From the NCBI GenBank assembly GCA_946555345.1, contig CAMNSS010000002.1, positions 1-64,000 of the forward strand: a stretch of DNA of 64,000 bases, given 5' to 3'. This document shows, in pieces, positions 9,467 through 18,440 of the stretch. Position 1 is the first letter of the stretch. Each line of letters starts with the position of its first letter. A program made the translations under genes and the position numbers. Origin of the DNA: an uncultured Eubacterium sp. GTDB lineage: Bacteria; Bacillota; Clostridia; Peptostreptococcales; Anaerovoracaceae. Under the pieces are notes generated by a model. The model had not been told where the DNA came from. It saw only the letters and a program-made list of their open reading frames with translations, and searched no databases.

Positions 9467-9727
9467 TTACTTAACTTTCTCAACGATGTTCACAAGTCTC
9501 CATCTCTTGTCCTTGGACAGGGGCCTTGTTTCCATAATTCTAACTTTATCACCGATCTGGCATTCATTGTTTTCGTCGTGAGCCTTGACTTTCTTCGTCC
9601 TCTTTACAGCTTTTCCGTAAAGGGAATGTCTTACGAAGTCTTCAACTGCTACGACAATTGTCTTATCCATCTTATCGCTGGTTACCATACCGACTCTTGT
9701 CTTTCTTCTGTTTCTTTCAACTGCCAT
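9467..9727 (-). CDS. rpsQ: 30S ribosomal protein S17
   Basis: This 86-residue OB-fold protein is a primary 16S rRNA binder. Signatures are the N-terminal [20 protein letters not shown] and the central [20 protein letters not shown]. It lies 18 bp after rpmC and 15 bp before rplN, the canonical order. Confidence 0.98.
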   Translation of the reverse strand: MAVERNRRKTRVGMVTSDKMDKTIVVAVEDFVRHSLYGKAVKRTKKVKAHDENNECQIGDKVRIMETRPLSKDKRWRLVNIVEKVK

Positions 9728-9745
9728 AATCCATCCTCCTTTCCG

Positions 9746-9949
9746 TTAGCCGTTCGTCTTGGCCAGTTCCTTTTCCCTGATAATGGTTTTCACCCTGGCG
9801 ATATTCTTCTTCGTTTCACGCATTTTCATCGGGTTTTCAAGCTGTCCTGTAACATGCTGGAACCTGAAATTAAAAAGTTCTTTTTTCATCTTCAACAATT
9901 CCACATTCAGTTCGTCTTCTGACATTTCTCTCATTTTCTTCAATTCCAT
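9746..9949 (-). CDS. rpmC: 50S ribosomal protein L29
   Basis: This 67-residue helical-hairpin protein lies at the nascent-chain exit and, with L23, forms the docking site for SRP and trigger factor. Its sequence runs from [20 protein letters not shown] to [12 protein letters not shown]. The ATG overlaps the last base of the rplP stop (TAATG), so the two are likely translationally coupled. Confidence 0.97.
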   Translation of the reverse strand: MELKKMREMSEDELNVELLKMKKELFNFRFQHVTGQLENPMKMRETKKNIARVKTIIREKELAKTNG

Positions 9950-10383
9950 TATGCTTCACCACCCTTTGCTATTTCCGTTTTCTTGATGGCAAATTTACTC
10001 TTGATTGGCAGTTTATGCCCGGCAAGCCGCATCGCTTCCCTTGCCTGTTCTTCCGTAACGCCTTCTATTTCAAACATGACCCTGCCCGGCTTTACGACTG
10101 CTACCCAGTACTCCGGAGCGCCTTTACCGGAACCCATACGTACTTCAGCCGGCTTCTTCGTTACTGATTTATGAGGGAAGATTTTAATATAAACCTTACC
10201 ACCTCTCTTAACAGATCTGGTCATTGCAATTCTGGCTGCTTCAATCTGATTTGAAGTTATCCATCCACATTCGGTTGCTACCAGGCCGTATTCACCGTAG
10301 GTGATCGTGTTTCCCTTCGTAGCCTTGCCCTTCATTCTGCCTCTGTGGACTCTTCTGCGTTTAACGCGCTTTGGCATTAACAT
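9949..10383 (-). CDS. rplP: 50S ribosomal protein L16
   Basis: This 144-residue protein binds near the A site and the 5S rRNA region. The start [19 protein letters not shown] is the family N-terminus and is preceded by AAAGGAGGACACG. The C-terminal half has [20 protein letters not shown] and [13 protein letters not shown]. Upstream, between it and rpsC, lies a three-copy 50-bp repeat, a very unusual insertion at a junction that is normally a few bases long. Confidence 0.98.
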   Translation of the reverse strand: MLMPKRVKRRRVHRGRMKGKATKGNTITYGEYGLVATECGWITSNQIEAARIAMTRSVKRGGKVYIKIFPHKSVTKKPAEVRMGSGKGAPEYWVAVVKPGRVMFEIEGVTEEQAREAMRLAGHKLPIKSKFAIKKTEIAKGGEA

Positions 10384-10400
10384 GACGCGTGTCCTCCTTT

Positions 10401-10548
10401 CATTACTCTGTCGCCCCCGCGCGACATAAAGGTATCCCCGCAGGGGGTTTCATTACTCTGTCGCCCCCATGCGGCATAAAGGTATCCCCGCAGGGGGTTT
10501 CATTACTCTGTCGCCCCCGCGCGGCATAAAGGTTTCCGCAGGGGGTTT
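10401..10548. repeat. Three tandem ~50-bp repeats between rpsC and rplP
   Basis: Copies are 10401-10450, 10451-10500 and 10501-10548; the first two differ at only three positions and the third lacks about two bases. Each begins CATTACTCTGTCGCCCCC and ends CAGGGGGTTT. In the direction of transcription each copy can fold with CCCCC(T)GCG pairing with CGC(GC)GGGGG, giving three identical hairpins in a row. The array sits between the rpsC stop and the rplP ribosome site, so it may alter stability or the relative translation of the two cistrons. Confidence 0.93.
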
Positions 10549-10557
10549 TATCAATGT

Positions 10558-11448
10558 CTATTCTGTAGCAGAGCTTTCAGCAACTGCTTCCGTTACTGTT
10601 TCAACCTGTGCTTCTTCCGCCTGCTTTACGGCTTCGGCCGGATCTGGCTTAGGTGTTTTTCTTACCCTTGGATTGACAGCCTTAGGCATTTCCGCCCTTT
10701 CATTCCTTCTGTCGTCTCTCCTCGGCCTTCTGTCCCCATCCCTTCTCGGCCTCCGCTCGCCTTTCTTGCGGTCTCTCCTGCCGGTCTTTTCTTCAGGAAC
10801 AGCGCTTTTCAGGCCTTTATCGAGAATCTCGCCATGATTGATCCAAACTTTAACGCCGATTTTGCCATAAGTGGTATCTGCTTCTGCAAAACCATAGTCG
10901 ATATCAGCTCTCAGAGTATGAAGGGGAACATTTCCTTCGCTGTACTTTTCAGACCTCGCAATTTCCGCTCCGCCAAGCCTGCCGGATGTAAGAACCTTGA
11001 TGCCCTTTGCACCGGCCTTCATCGTCCTGCCAATCGCCTGCTTCATCGCTCTTCTGAAAGAAACCCTGCGCTCCAGGGCCTGGGCAATGCTTTCCGCCGT
11101 TAGCTGCGCGTCTAATTCCGACCGCCTTACTTCTTTAATATCGATTAAAATCGTCTTGCCCGTCATCTTCTCCAGGTCTGCTTTCAGGTCGTCGATTCCC
11201 GTTCCGGATCTTCCGATTACCATACCCGGTTTCGCAGTCAGCACGATGACTTTCAGCTTGTTTTCTGCCGCTCTTTCCAATAAAACCTTGGACACGCCCG
11301 CTGCATACAGCTTCTTCTTTACGAATTCCCTTACTTCATTGTCTTCGATCAGGTAATCTGCAAATTTCGATTTGTCAGCATACCATTTTGAATCCCAATC
11401 TTTTATTATGCCTACTCTCAGTCCATGAGGACTTACTTTCTGACCCAT
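10558..11448 (-). CDS. rpsC: 30S ribosomal protein S3, C-terminally extended
   Basis: This 296-residue protein lines the mRNA entry tunnel. The start [20 protein letters not shown], the KH domain ([19 protein letters not shown]) and the segment [11 protein letters not shown] at about 205-215 are normal. The usual length is near 220. The extra ~75 residues form a basic tail with repeated [17 protein letters not shown]-like elements, ending in an acidic, alanine- and glutamate-rich stretch. Similar tails occur in some Firmicutes; a disordered RNA-binding extension is the likely role. Confidence 0.97.
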   Translation of the reverse strand: MGQKVSPHGLRVGIIKDWDSKWYADKSKFADYLIEDNEVREFVKKKLYAAGVSKVLLERAAENKLKVIVLTAKPGMVIGRSGTGIDDLKADLEKMTGKTILIDIKEVRRSELDAQLTAESIAQALERRVSFRRAMKQAIGRTMKAGAKGIKVLTSGRLGGAEIARSEKYSEGNVPLHTLRADIDYGFAEADTTYGKIGVKVWINHGEILDKGLKSAVPEEKTGRRDRKKGERRPRRDGDRRPRRDDRRNERAEMPKAVNPRVRKTPKPDPAEAVKQAEEAQVETVTEAVAESSATE

Positions 11449-11466
11449 TCGTTGAACCTCCTATCC

Positions 11467-11799
11467 TTAATTCTTTTCCTTGAGCGTAACGCCTACGTGG
11501 CTGCTTCTCTTTAAGATTATCGATGCTCTACCTTGCGATCCTGCTCTCCATCTCTTCATAGTCGGTCCCTGATTCGCGTAAACTTCGGCAATATAAAGAT
11601 TGTCCGTGTTCATTTCTTTCACGTCTGCATTGGCCGCTGCGGATTTTACAACCTTCTCTACAATCTCAGCGCCCTTGCCGGGAGTGAACTTCAAAATATT
11701 CAACGCCTCAGTTAAGTCTTTTCCTCTTACCAGGTCGGCAACAGGCTTCAGCTTAATAGGAGACATTCTTACGTATTTTGCAATTGCTTTTGCTTCCAT
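11467..11799 (-). CDS. rplV: 50S ribosomal protein L22
   Basis: This 110-residue protein extends a hairpin into the nascent-chain tunnel. The start MEAKAIAKYVRMSPIKLKPV is typical. A GTG two codons upstream (11805) is also open, but AAGGAG is nine bases from the ATG and only three from the GTG, so the ATG at 11799 is preferred. The C-terminal hairpin shows GPTMKRWRAGSQGRASIILK. Confidence 0.96.
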   Translation of the reverse strand: MEAKAIAKYVRMSPIKLKPVADLVRGKDLTEALNILKFTPGKGAEIVEKVVKSAAANADVKEMNTDNLYIAEVYANQGPTMKRWRAGSQGRASIILKRSSHVGVTLKEKN

Positions 11800-11817
11800 T
11801 TTCACTATCTCCTTTTC

Positions 11818-12093
11818 TTACTTTACTACTTTCTTATCTGCGGCATGGCCTCTATAGGTCCTTGTAGGAGCAAATTCTCCCAGTCTATGTCCTACCATAT
11901 CCTCAGTGATATATACAGGCACATGTTTTCTTCCATCATGCACAGCGATTGTGTGTCCCACCATCTGCGGGAATATTGTGGAAGCCCTGGACCATGTTTT
12001 AATAACCTTCTTATCGCCTCCTGCATTCATCTCTTCGATGACTTTCAGCAGCTTAGCGTTGACGAAAGGTCCCTTTTTAAGTGATCTTCCCAT
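11818..12093 (-). CDS. rpsS: 30S ribosomal protein S19
   Basis: This 91-residue protein pairs with S13 in the small subunit head. It starts [20 protein letters not shown]; the signature [20 protein letters not shown] leads to [12 protein letters not shown]. It lies 18 bp before rplV and 18 bp after rplB. Confidence 0.98.
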   Translation of the reverse strand: MGRSLKKGPFVNAKLLKVIEEMNAGGDKKVIKTWSRASTIFPQMVGHTIAVHDGRKHVPVYITEDMVGHRLGEFAPTRTYRGHAADKKVVK

Positions 12094-12111
12094 TATCCTT
12101 GCTCCTTTCTG

Positions 12112-12945
12112 TTATTTTTCATTTCTTCTCTTTACGATATATTTGTCAGATGCTTTCTTTTTCTTTCTTGTCTTATAGCCAAGCGCCGGCTTGCCCCAAG
12201 GTGTAACAGGGCTGACTCTTCCGATTCCGGCCTTTCCTTCACCACCGCCGTGAGGGTGATCGTTCGGGTTCATGACAGAACCACGCACGGTAGGCCTGAT
12301 GCCCATGTGCCGTTTTCTTCCGGCTTTACCGAGCTGGATGTTCTGGTGGTCGAGGTTGCCGACCTCCCCGATCGTTGCCCTGCATTCGATCCTTACTTTC
12401 CTCACTTCACCGGAAGGAAGCCTTACCTGCGCATACTGGTCTTCCTTTGCCATGAGCTGTGCGCCGTTTCCGGCTGATCTTGCCAGTTGTCCGCCTTTTC
12501 CAGGCTTCAATTCAATGTTGTGAATGATCGTGCCGACAGGGATGTTTGCCAGCGGAAGCGCATTCCCGACCTTGATGTCAGCGTCCGCACCTGATACGAT
12601 CACATCGCCTACCGCAATCTTGTTCGGTGCGATGATATATCTTTTTTCGCCGTCCACATAGTGAATCAGGGCGATGTTTGCCGATCTGTTCGGGTCGTAT
12701 TCGATCGTAGCGACCTTGCCCGGAATCCCATCCTTGTTTCGCTTAAAATCTATAATTCTGTATTTCTTCCTGTATCCGCCGCCTCTGTGCCTTACAGTGA
12801 TCTTGCCTCTGGAGTTTCTTCCCGCATGTTTTTTAAGAGTTACTGTAAGTGACTTTTCCGGTGTTGTGCAAGTGATTTCTTCAAAAGTGGAAACCGTCAT
12901 TCCTCTTAAACCAGGAGTGGTCGGATTGTATTTTTTAATTCCCAT
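12112..12945 (-). CDS. rplB: 50S ribosomal protein L2
   Basis: This 277-residue protein is needed for subunit association and peptidyl-transferase activity. It starts [20 protein letters not shown]. The conserved C-terminal loop containing the functional histidine is present as [20 protein letters not shown], with the tail [19 protein letters not shown]. The ribosome site is GGAGGAGGTAGACG. Confidence 0.98.
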   Translation of the reverse strand: MGIKKYNPTTPGLRGMTVSTFEEITCTTPEKSLTVTLKKHAGRNSRGKITVRHRGGGYRKKYRIIDFKRNKDGIPGKVATIEYDPNRSANIALIHYVDGEKRYIIAPNKIAVGDVIVSGADADIKVGNALPLANIPVGTIIHNIELKPGKGGQLARSAGNGAQLMAKEDQYAQVRLPSGEVRKVRIECRATIGEVGNLDHQNIQLGKAGRKRHMGIRPTVRGSVMNPNDHPHGGGEGKAGIGRVSPVTPWGKPALGYKTRKKKKASDKYIVKRRNEK

Positions 12946-12965
12946 TTCGTCTACCTCCTCCTACA

Positions 12966-13256
12966 TTACAGACTCTGGAAGAATTCGATTTCCTTACTCT
13001 TTTCCGTAAGGGTTACGATTGCCTTCTTGCTGGCGGCAGTCATACCAACGTATCTTCCCATTCTCTTTTTCTTTCCTACAACGTTCATGATGTTGACCTT
13101 CTTAACTTCCACATCAAAGATTTCTTCAACAGCTTTCTTCACTTCTGTCTTGTTTGCATCTACTGCAACCTTGAATGTGTATTTCTTTGCCTGTGCCGCT
13201 TCCATGCTCTGTTCCGAAATGACAGGCTTTAATATTACATCGTAAGGCGTTTTCAT
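12966..13256 (-). CDS. rplW: 50S ribosomal protein L23
   Basis: This 96-residue protein lies at the exit tunnel and docks trigger factor and SRP. Signatures are [20 protein letters not shown] and [20 protein letters not shown]. The start overlaps the rplD stop by one base (TAATG), indicating coupled translation. Confidence 0.98.
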   Translation of the reverse strand: MKTPYDVILKPVISEQSMEAAQAKKYTFKVAVDANKTEVKKAVEEIFDVEVKKVNIMNVVGKKKRMGRYVGMTAASKKAIVTLTEKSKEIEFFQSL

Positions 13257-13879
13257 TATGAGTACACCTCCTCAATCTTTTCTAGTGCTTCCTTCGTTAC
13301 GATGAAGCTCGTATGGTTGATGATTTCGTATACATTCATCGTCGTAACCAGCGCGGTCCTTACCCCTGGAATGTTCGCTGCGGATTTAACGATATTGTAA
13401 TCCTTCTCCGCAGTGACGATTAATGCTTTCTTTTCTGCTTTGACATTTGCAAGCATCTGCACCATTTCTTTTGTTTTAGGCGCTTCAAACTTGATTTCAT
13501 CGATTACGATGAGCTCATTTTCCTGTGCTTTCGAGGAAAGCATCGATAACATTGCCAGCCTTCTGAGCTTCTTCGGCAGCGTGTATCGGTAGCTTCTTGG
13601 CTTCGGTGCGAATACTACACCGCCTCCGATCTGTGAAGGGTCTGTTGAGCTTCCCTGTCTGTGCCTGCCTGTTCCCTTCTGCCTGAAAGGCTTTCTGCCT
13701 CCCCCTCTGACTTCAGCTCTGGTCTTTGCAGACTGTGTTCCCTGTCTCCTGTTGGCTAAAATGTTTTTAACGACTGCATGAACTGCATTCTGGTTCGGTT
13801 CGATTCCGAAAATCTCGTCTTTCAATTCGATCGTTCCGGCTTCCTGCCCTGCCATGTTTAGCATTGTCACTTTTGACAT
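13256..13879 (-). CDS. rplD: 50S ribosomal protein L4
   Basis: This 207-residue protein has a tunnel-lining loop ([20 protein letters not shown]) at about residues 50-75 and a globular domain behind it. L4 represses the S10 operon in enterobacteria; no such control can be read here. It overlaps rplW by one base and follows rplC. Confidence 0.98.
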   Translation of the reverse strand: MSKVTMLNMAGQEAGTIELKDEIFGIEPNQNAVHAVVKNILANRRQGTQSAKTRAEVRGGGRKPFRQKGTGRHRQGSSTDPSQIGGGVVFAPKPRSYRYTLPKKLRRLAMLSMLSSKAQENELIVIDEIKFEAPKTKEMVQMLANVKAEKKALIVTAEKDYNIVKSAANIPGVRTALVTTMNVYEIINHTSFIVTKEALEKIEEVYS

Positions 13880-13907
13880 ATTACTTCCTCCTTTCTGAAG
13901 TCATCCT

Positions 13908-14543
13908 CTATTTTCCCTGGCCTTTAACTGCATACTGGATGCGGATGATCCCGCCTTTGTTTCCCGGAACTGCACCCTTGATCAGCATCAGGTTCTTTTC
14001 TTCAATAACTTTCACCAGTTCTACGTTCTGGACTGTCACGGTTTCGTGGCCCATTCTTCCCGGGCCTGCGTTCCCTTTAAATACTCTCGATGGATAAGTA
14101 CCCGCAGCCAGCGCGCCGGCAAGCCTCTTGTGCTTGGAACCGTGCGTCATCGGGCCTCGGTGGTGTCCATGCCTCTTGATATTTCCCTGCGTTCCTTTTC
14201 CCTTGGAAGTGCCGGTCACATCCATCTTCTTGCCTTCTTCGAAATCGGCTACCGTGATCTGCTGTCCGACTTCGTATTTTTCTCCATCTTCCACCCGGAA
14301 CTCTGCCAGGTGCTTTTTCGGCGTAACGCCTGCCTTTTCAAAGTGGCCCATCATCGGCTTGTTCACCCTCTGCGGCTTTGCATCCTCAAATCCGACCTGA
14401 ACCGCATTGTAGCCGTCGGTCTCGACGGTCTTGACCTGTGTTACGGTCACCGGGCCGGCTTCGACTACAGTCACGGGAACGACTGCGCCTGTTTCGGTAA
14501 AAATCTGCGTCATGCCCATTTTCTTACCCAAAATAGTTTTCAT
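13908..14543 (-). CDS. rplC: 50S ribosomal protein L3
   Basis: This 211-residue protein is an early assembly protein near the peptidyl-transferase centre. It starts [20 protein letters not shown] and carries the signature [20 protein letters not shown] with the methylatable glutamine loop behind it. The frame is open 11 codons further upstream, but the ATG at 14543 with AAGGAGGAAAAATT before it matches the family start. Confidence 0.98.
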   Translation of the reverse strand: MKTILGKKMGMTQIFTETGAVVPVTVVEAGPVTVTQVKTVETDGYNAVQVGFEDAKPQRVNKPMMGHFEKAGVTPKKHLAEFRVEDGEKYEVGQQITVADFEEGKKMDVTGTSKGKGTQGNIKRHGHHRGPMTHGSKHKRLAGALAAGTYPSRVFKGNAGPGRMGHETVTVQNVELVKVIEEKNLMLIKGAVPGNKGGIIRIQYAVKGQGK

Positions 14544-14738
14544 AATTTTTCCTCCTTGTTTCTTACAGCGGAACAAGACCTGTCCTGTCCGGCCGGATAT
14601 GGTTCATGCGGATTGTTCCGGCACCATCCGGCGGCTGGCCGCAAAAGCCGTACCAAAGCCCAGCTCAATCCTAGCCTGCGTGGGCAGCGGTCTCATTCAT
14701 TCTAAGGGAGTTCCCTTCGCCATGTGTTTATTTATTCG

Positions 14739-15050
14739 CTACAGCTTGATTTCGATATCGACGCCTGCAGGCAAGTCCAGCTTCGTAAGCGCATCCGTCG
14801 TCTTTGCCGTCGCACTTGTGATATCGATTAACCTCTTATGCGTCCTCTGTTCAAACTGTTCCCTGGAATCCTTGTATTTGTGGACAGCTCTCAGGATTGT
14901 AACAACTTCCTTCTCCGTCGGAAGCGGAATAGGACCGGAAACTTCGGCGCCTGTTTTTTTGGCAGTCTCAACGATTTTCGCTGCAGACTGGTCAAGAAGT
15001 GCGTGATCATAAGCTTTAAGCTTGATTCTGATTTTCTGTAATTCGCTCAT
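14739..15050 (-). CDS. rpsJ: 30S ribosomal protein S10
   Basis: This 103-residue protein (NusE) also joins NusB in transcription antitermination. It starts [20 protein letters not shown] and ends [20 protein letters not shown]. It is the first gene of the operon here; fusA and tuf, often just upstream in Clostridia, are absent. A 195-bp spacer separates it from rplC, and the ATG follows TTAGGAGGAGAAA. Confidence 0.98.
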   Translation of the reverse strand: MSELQKIRIKLKAYDHALLDQSAAKIVETAKKTGAEVSGPIPLPTEKEVVTILRAVHKYKDSREQFEQRTHKRLIDITSATAKTTDALTKLDLPAGVDIEIKL

Positions 15051-16014
15051 TTTCTCCTCCTAATTTTTTGTACTGTTTTCGCTATGCTCGTACAAGGGGT
15101 CCTAAATGTTGAATTTTTAACCTGTACAGTGGTTTGCCTGCGTCGTACACGGTTTTGTGTGTTTCTTATGTTTGACACGCAATAAAAACGCAACGAATCC
15201 CTTCGCCCCCATCTTCTGTGGGAACAATTCTCAGTGGAAATTCTCCTATAGCAAGGTAACTTCCCACCTCATCGCCTTACACAAGCTTTTGTAGTATATC
15301 CTATTTGGCGAAATTATGCAAGAGGTTTTATCAAAGTTTTTCGTGTTTTTTTTGCGGTAAGAATGCTGTATTTCCAAGCGGTTCAGTGATTGTATCTCAC
15401 ACACGCATTCAGGTGTTTCTATTTTTATGCTATTTGCGGGTGGTTTCAGCGGTTTCAGCCTGTCCGGCGCATACAAAAAAGCAGGGCAGCGGGCAACGGC
15501 CATGCCGCTCAGCGCTCCGGAACAAATGGCGGCTTCGACAGGTTTATTTCATCAGGCCGCTGGCGAGAACAGCGAAATGACTGAGGCTGACAGCGGGTGG
15601 CGGAATTTACATTTCGCATATAAGCAAAACTCTGTATAAATGCATAATTTCGCTGCATTTATACAGAGTTTCCCTTTTTACATTGCCACTCATCCGCATT
15701 TATATAATCCAAGCTCATAAAACGATCCGTTTTTCCAAAGAGAACGCTGTATCAAGCGGGATCAGGCCAGTGTTTGCGTGTTTTGAAAAGCGATGAGACG
15801 GGCAATACACTCTCCTTTTCTGCACACGAATAACGATATCGGTACAGCTAATGGTATTCGATATACAAAAAAGCGCAACAAATACAACATCTGCTTCACA
15901 ATAACGCCCTGTCGTTTTTGCCAAAATAATGATGCGGCTTTCAAAACAGCGGCCGAGGTTTCCGCATCAAGCGCTACCGCCCCCAACGCCGCCCATGATT
16001 CAAAGCTTTTACGA
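15051..16014. other. 964-bp spacer upstream of the ribosomal operon
   Basis: No gene is recognised. The segment nearest rpsJ should hold the operon promoter and leader, but no unambiguous pair of hexamers was found on the minus strand. The middle has a strong hairpin at 15627-15671 (listed separately). The part nearest 16014 contains open frames on both strands without family resemblance or ribosome sites. One of them (15762-16034, minus) overlaps the end of the LUD gene. Confidence 0.5.
15627..15671. terminator. Perfect 18-bp-stem hairpin, probable terminator or palindromic element
   Basis: Arms AAACTCTGTATAAATGCA (15627-15644) and its exact complement at 15654-15671 flank a nine-base loop. 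The plus side is followed by TCCCTTTTTA. The first 12 arm bases recur in the hairpin at 38662-38706 and, with one change, at 53641-53685, so this is a member of a dispersed family. It lies between the LUD gene and the ribosomal operon, both on the minus strand. Confidence 0.7.
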
Positions 16015-16656
16015 TTAAAATCCAAGCGCCTCATTCACCAGCACTATGTGCATCCTGCCTTCCGCCATCGAAAACCGCGTTGTAACGATATGGCTGCAAA
16101 TCGTATTGCCTTTGAGCAAGCATTCCTTGCACACGCCAGTCAAAGCGCATGGCGTTTGCAATCCCAAACGGAGCGCATTCGGCGGACACGCATCGCTCCT
16201 GATTCGATCGACAGCATCCTTCTCATCCAATACGATTTTATTCGCACCTGCGATCAAGACCACCTTATCCGGGCCAAACAAGATCGCAGCAACCCGGTTG
16301 CCCCTCCCATCGATATTCACAATTTCGCCATCCATGGTTACAGCATTAAGCCCGGAAAGAAATACATCTGCCTGCAATGCAGCCTTCCGTGCTTTCAATC
16401 CTTCCGCAGGATCTGTCGCTTTCATCGGATCATTTAAGCTGTAATTTCCCTCCGCCAATGCTGTTTTGATTCCGATCTCATCCAAGGTGGCCGAGCCGCC
16501 CCATGAAACCGCAGAGCCTTCCGGGATCAGGGATTTTATCACGTCTACAGCTTCCGCCTTCGTTTCACAATAATGCCCTATCATATTCCGCTTTTCCAGG
16601 TTTTTAATTACCGTTTTGATTTTAATCTCATTTGCCTTTTTTACATTTTCATTCAT
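16015..16656 (-). CDS. LUD-domain protein (lactate-utilisation family)
   Basis: This 213-residue cytosolic protein belongs to the LUD family (LutC/YkgG-like). The N-terminal half has IPEGSAVSWGGSATLDEIG and the middle DVFLSGLNAVTMDGEIVNID. The C-terminal part carries cysteines (CALTGVCKEC, then C in GNTICSHIV) seen in single-domain LUD proteins of Clostridia. In Lut systems such proteins take part in lactate oxidation, but partners LutA and LutB are not here and the substrate is unknown. The start is supported by AAGGAGAAAAGC. It is downstream of the PfkB gene on the same strand. Confidence 0.85.
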   Translation of the reverse strand: MNENVKKANEIKIKTVIKNLEKRNMIGHYCETKAEAVDVIKSLIPEGSAVSWGGSATLDEIGIKTALAEGNYSLNDPMKATDPAEGLKARKAALQADVFLSGLNAVTMDGEIVNIDGRGNRVAAILFGPDKVVLIAGANKIVLDEKDAVDRIRSDACPPNALRLGLQTPCALTGVCKECLLKGNTICSHIVTTRFSMAEGRMHIVLVNEALGF

Positions 16657-16749
16657 GCGGCGCTTTTCTCCTTATATCCTTATATAACGTATTTGGTTGC
16701 CAACGGTGGTCTATGTCCTTTCTCAAATCATTACTGCGAACGTCATGAT

Positions 16750-17090
16750 TACACGCATTGTTTTTCCAAATTAACAACACCCGCAAACGACCCGCCATTC
16801 CGCTCCGTTTCAAATTCAAATCATTATCGCTATCGTATTCCCGCATGGATAATGTTACAGCCCGCCGGCTTTTTGTTTCGCCTTCCAGCCGCAACGCTTT
16901 GCGGGTCTTTTCATCATAGCTCGCAAGACTTTTTGTTGCGCTTCACCAGTTTTTTTCAAATTAGCAACATTCAAAAACAATCCATTATTCTGCTCCATTA
17001 TGATTCCTGCTCACTGTGCTGCTCACTGTGCTTCACCAGTTTTTTTCGCATTGACGATATCCACAAACCGCTCGTCGCTCCGCTCCGCCA
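16750..17090. repeat. Degenerate copies of the pfkB 3' end in the downstream spacer
   Basis: The last codons of the PfkB gene (17031-17090, starting CTTCACCAGTTTTTTTC) resemble 16941-16997 and, more weakly, 16755-16803. All three align over about 50 bases and end in the same CTCC. Spacing is 90 bp and then about twice that. The short word TGCTCACTGTGC is also duplicated at 17008-17031. The 366-bp spacer 16657-17022 therefore seems built largely from decayed duplicates of the gene end and has no other recognisable content. Confidence 0.6.
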
Positions 17091-17997
17091 AAAATGCCGC
17101 CGCTTTTGCCATAGCGTCATGCGCCATGCCCTCGATATCCTTGCCCGTCAGATCCGCCGCTATGATTGCAGCCGAAGCCGCGTCCCCCGCGCCTGATGTC
17201 CCTGCAAAAGACAAGATCCGTTCCGGCCGCAGCACGCCTTCCCGCATTCCATCTTTATAGTAAAGGCCGCCGCCTTTGATGGTAATAATCGTTTTCGAAA
17301 CGCCGCTGTCTGCAAACAACTGCCCCGCCTCCATAAGCTGTTCTTCGCTCAAGACGGTGCGGCCCGCCATTACTTCTGCTTCGACTCTCCCCGGCATGAT
17401 GCAGTAAAGCTGATTCATCACATTTTTCACTTTGGCTGCGCCCAGGTAATCAGCAGGATCAAAGAAAATCTTCACACCCTTCTTGCCGCCATACTTGCGT
17501 ACAATATATTCGAGAGTATCCTGCGGCAGATTTCCATCCAGCACGATCGCAGAAGCCGAATCCAAAATCCCTTCCCATCCAGCAGCCGCTTCCAGATCCA
17601 TTTTTTCATACAGTTTATCATTGCCAAATGCCATCTGCGGGTCGTTCAACATATTCAAAAGTTCTACCTTTACCGGGGTCGGTCCCGCCACGGTCTGGAC
17701 ATACGATGCATCGACGCCAAGATGCGCAAGCTGGGAAAGAACGCCGAGACCGGGCGCATCATCGCCTACGACAGAAGCAAACGCTACCTGCTGGCCCATT
17801 TTCGCCAAATGAGAGGCGATATTGAATCCGCACCCGCTTCCTTCCATCGTAATATCATCGCTGCCCGGCGTTTTTACCGCCACATTCAGCGTACTGTAAT
17901 CAAAAGAATCCCCTACAAGAGGCCTATGCTCCGGCTCTTCCTGCGGCGTTATCTTAATCCTTACCGCCATGCTTGCGCCGCCTATCACTGCAATCAT
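17023..17997 (-). CDS. PfkB-family sugar or nucleoside kinase
   Basis: This 324-residue kinase of the ribokinase/PfkB superfamily phosphorylates a sugar or nucleoside with ATP. It begins MIAVIGGASMAV; the N-terminal signature GGxxxN is seen as GSGCGFNIASHLAKMG and the C-terminal catalytic motif as GTSGAGDAASAA, holding the catalytic Asp. The substrate cannot be told; pseudouridine or fructose-type sugars are possible given the adjacent nucleoside kinase. An AAAGGAGATTTACAAG ribosome site precedes the ATG. The 3' end is echoed by degenerate repeats downstream. Confidence 0.85.
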   Translation of the reverse strand: MIAVIGGASMAVRIKITPQEEPEHRPLVGDSFDYSTLNVAVKTPGSDDITMEGSGCGFNIASHLAKMGQQVAFASVVGDDAPGLGVLSQLAHLGVDASYVQTVAGPTPVKVELLNMLNDPQMAFGNDKLYEKMDLEAAAGWEGILDSASAIVLDGNLPQDTLEYIVRKYGGKKGVKIFFDPADYLGAAKVKNVMNQLYCIMPGRVEAEVMAGRTVLSEEQLMEAGQLFADSGVSKTIITIKGGGLYYKDGMREGVLRPERILSFAGTSGAGDAASAAIIAADLTGKDIEGMAHDAMAKAAAFLAERSDERFVDIVNAKKTGEAQ

Positions 17998-18440
17998 CTT
18001 GTAAATCTCCTTTCATCATGCCGCCAGATGCCGCTGGCAAATTTCCAATCATTCTGCTGCGCACTTTGCGGTCCTCTATCTCGAGGCAATCCGCCGTATG
18101 CATTTCGAGCCTCCGTCTTGGGGCAATCTGCCGCACACATTTCGGCTCTCCGCTTTGGGTTCATTCGCTCCAATCCCCCTGATTCATATCAATTCCATCT
18201 CCCTGCTCATACGTTACAAAGTTTCCCGCACCGCTTTTCCGTGCCACCGTACTTTTTGCGGACGTTTCAACGAACGGGATTCTCCGGCATACCGAAACAA
18301 CGCAGCATTTTTGCACCCCTTTTTGAATCCTGCCGCCCTACGTCCGGCTCGCATTTTTCAAAAGTCTCCCGCACCACACCAAGCCCGCATTTCATTCTCT
18401 CATTTGATTTCGCCTGAAGCCTTCCATTTCCCGCCCCTCA
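17998..18440. repeat. 443-bp spacer with a 37-bp degenerate tandem repeat
   Basis: No gene is supported. A 37-bp unit beginning GGCAAT occurs at 18085-18121 and 18122-18158 with roughly three quarters identity. Both copies read GGCAATCYGCCG, then CATTTCG, then CTCCG. The remaining sequence is rich in TTTCCCGCACC and CGCATTT-like words that may be older copies. The bases next to 17997 carry the ribosome site of the PfkB gene. Confidence 0.6.

Noticed and set aside
10401-10548. Repeat array as a CRISPR locus
   Set aside because: The copies are directly adjacent with no unique spacers and no cas genes are in the window.
15762-16034. 90-codon minus-strand frame after the LUD gene
   Set aside because: Overlaps the LUD coding end in another frame and shows no family or ribosome site.
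16015-16656. LUD gene as part of a LutABC lactate operon
   Set aside because: No LutA or LutB homologue is nearby; single-domain LUD genes are common without a lactate role.
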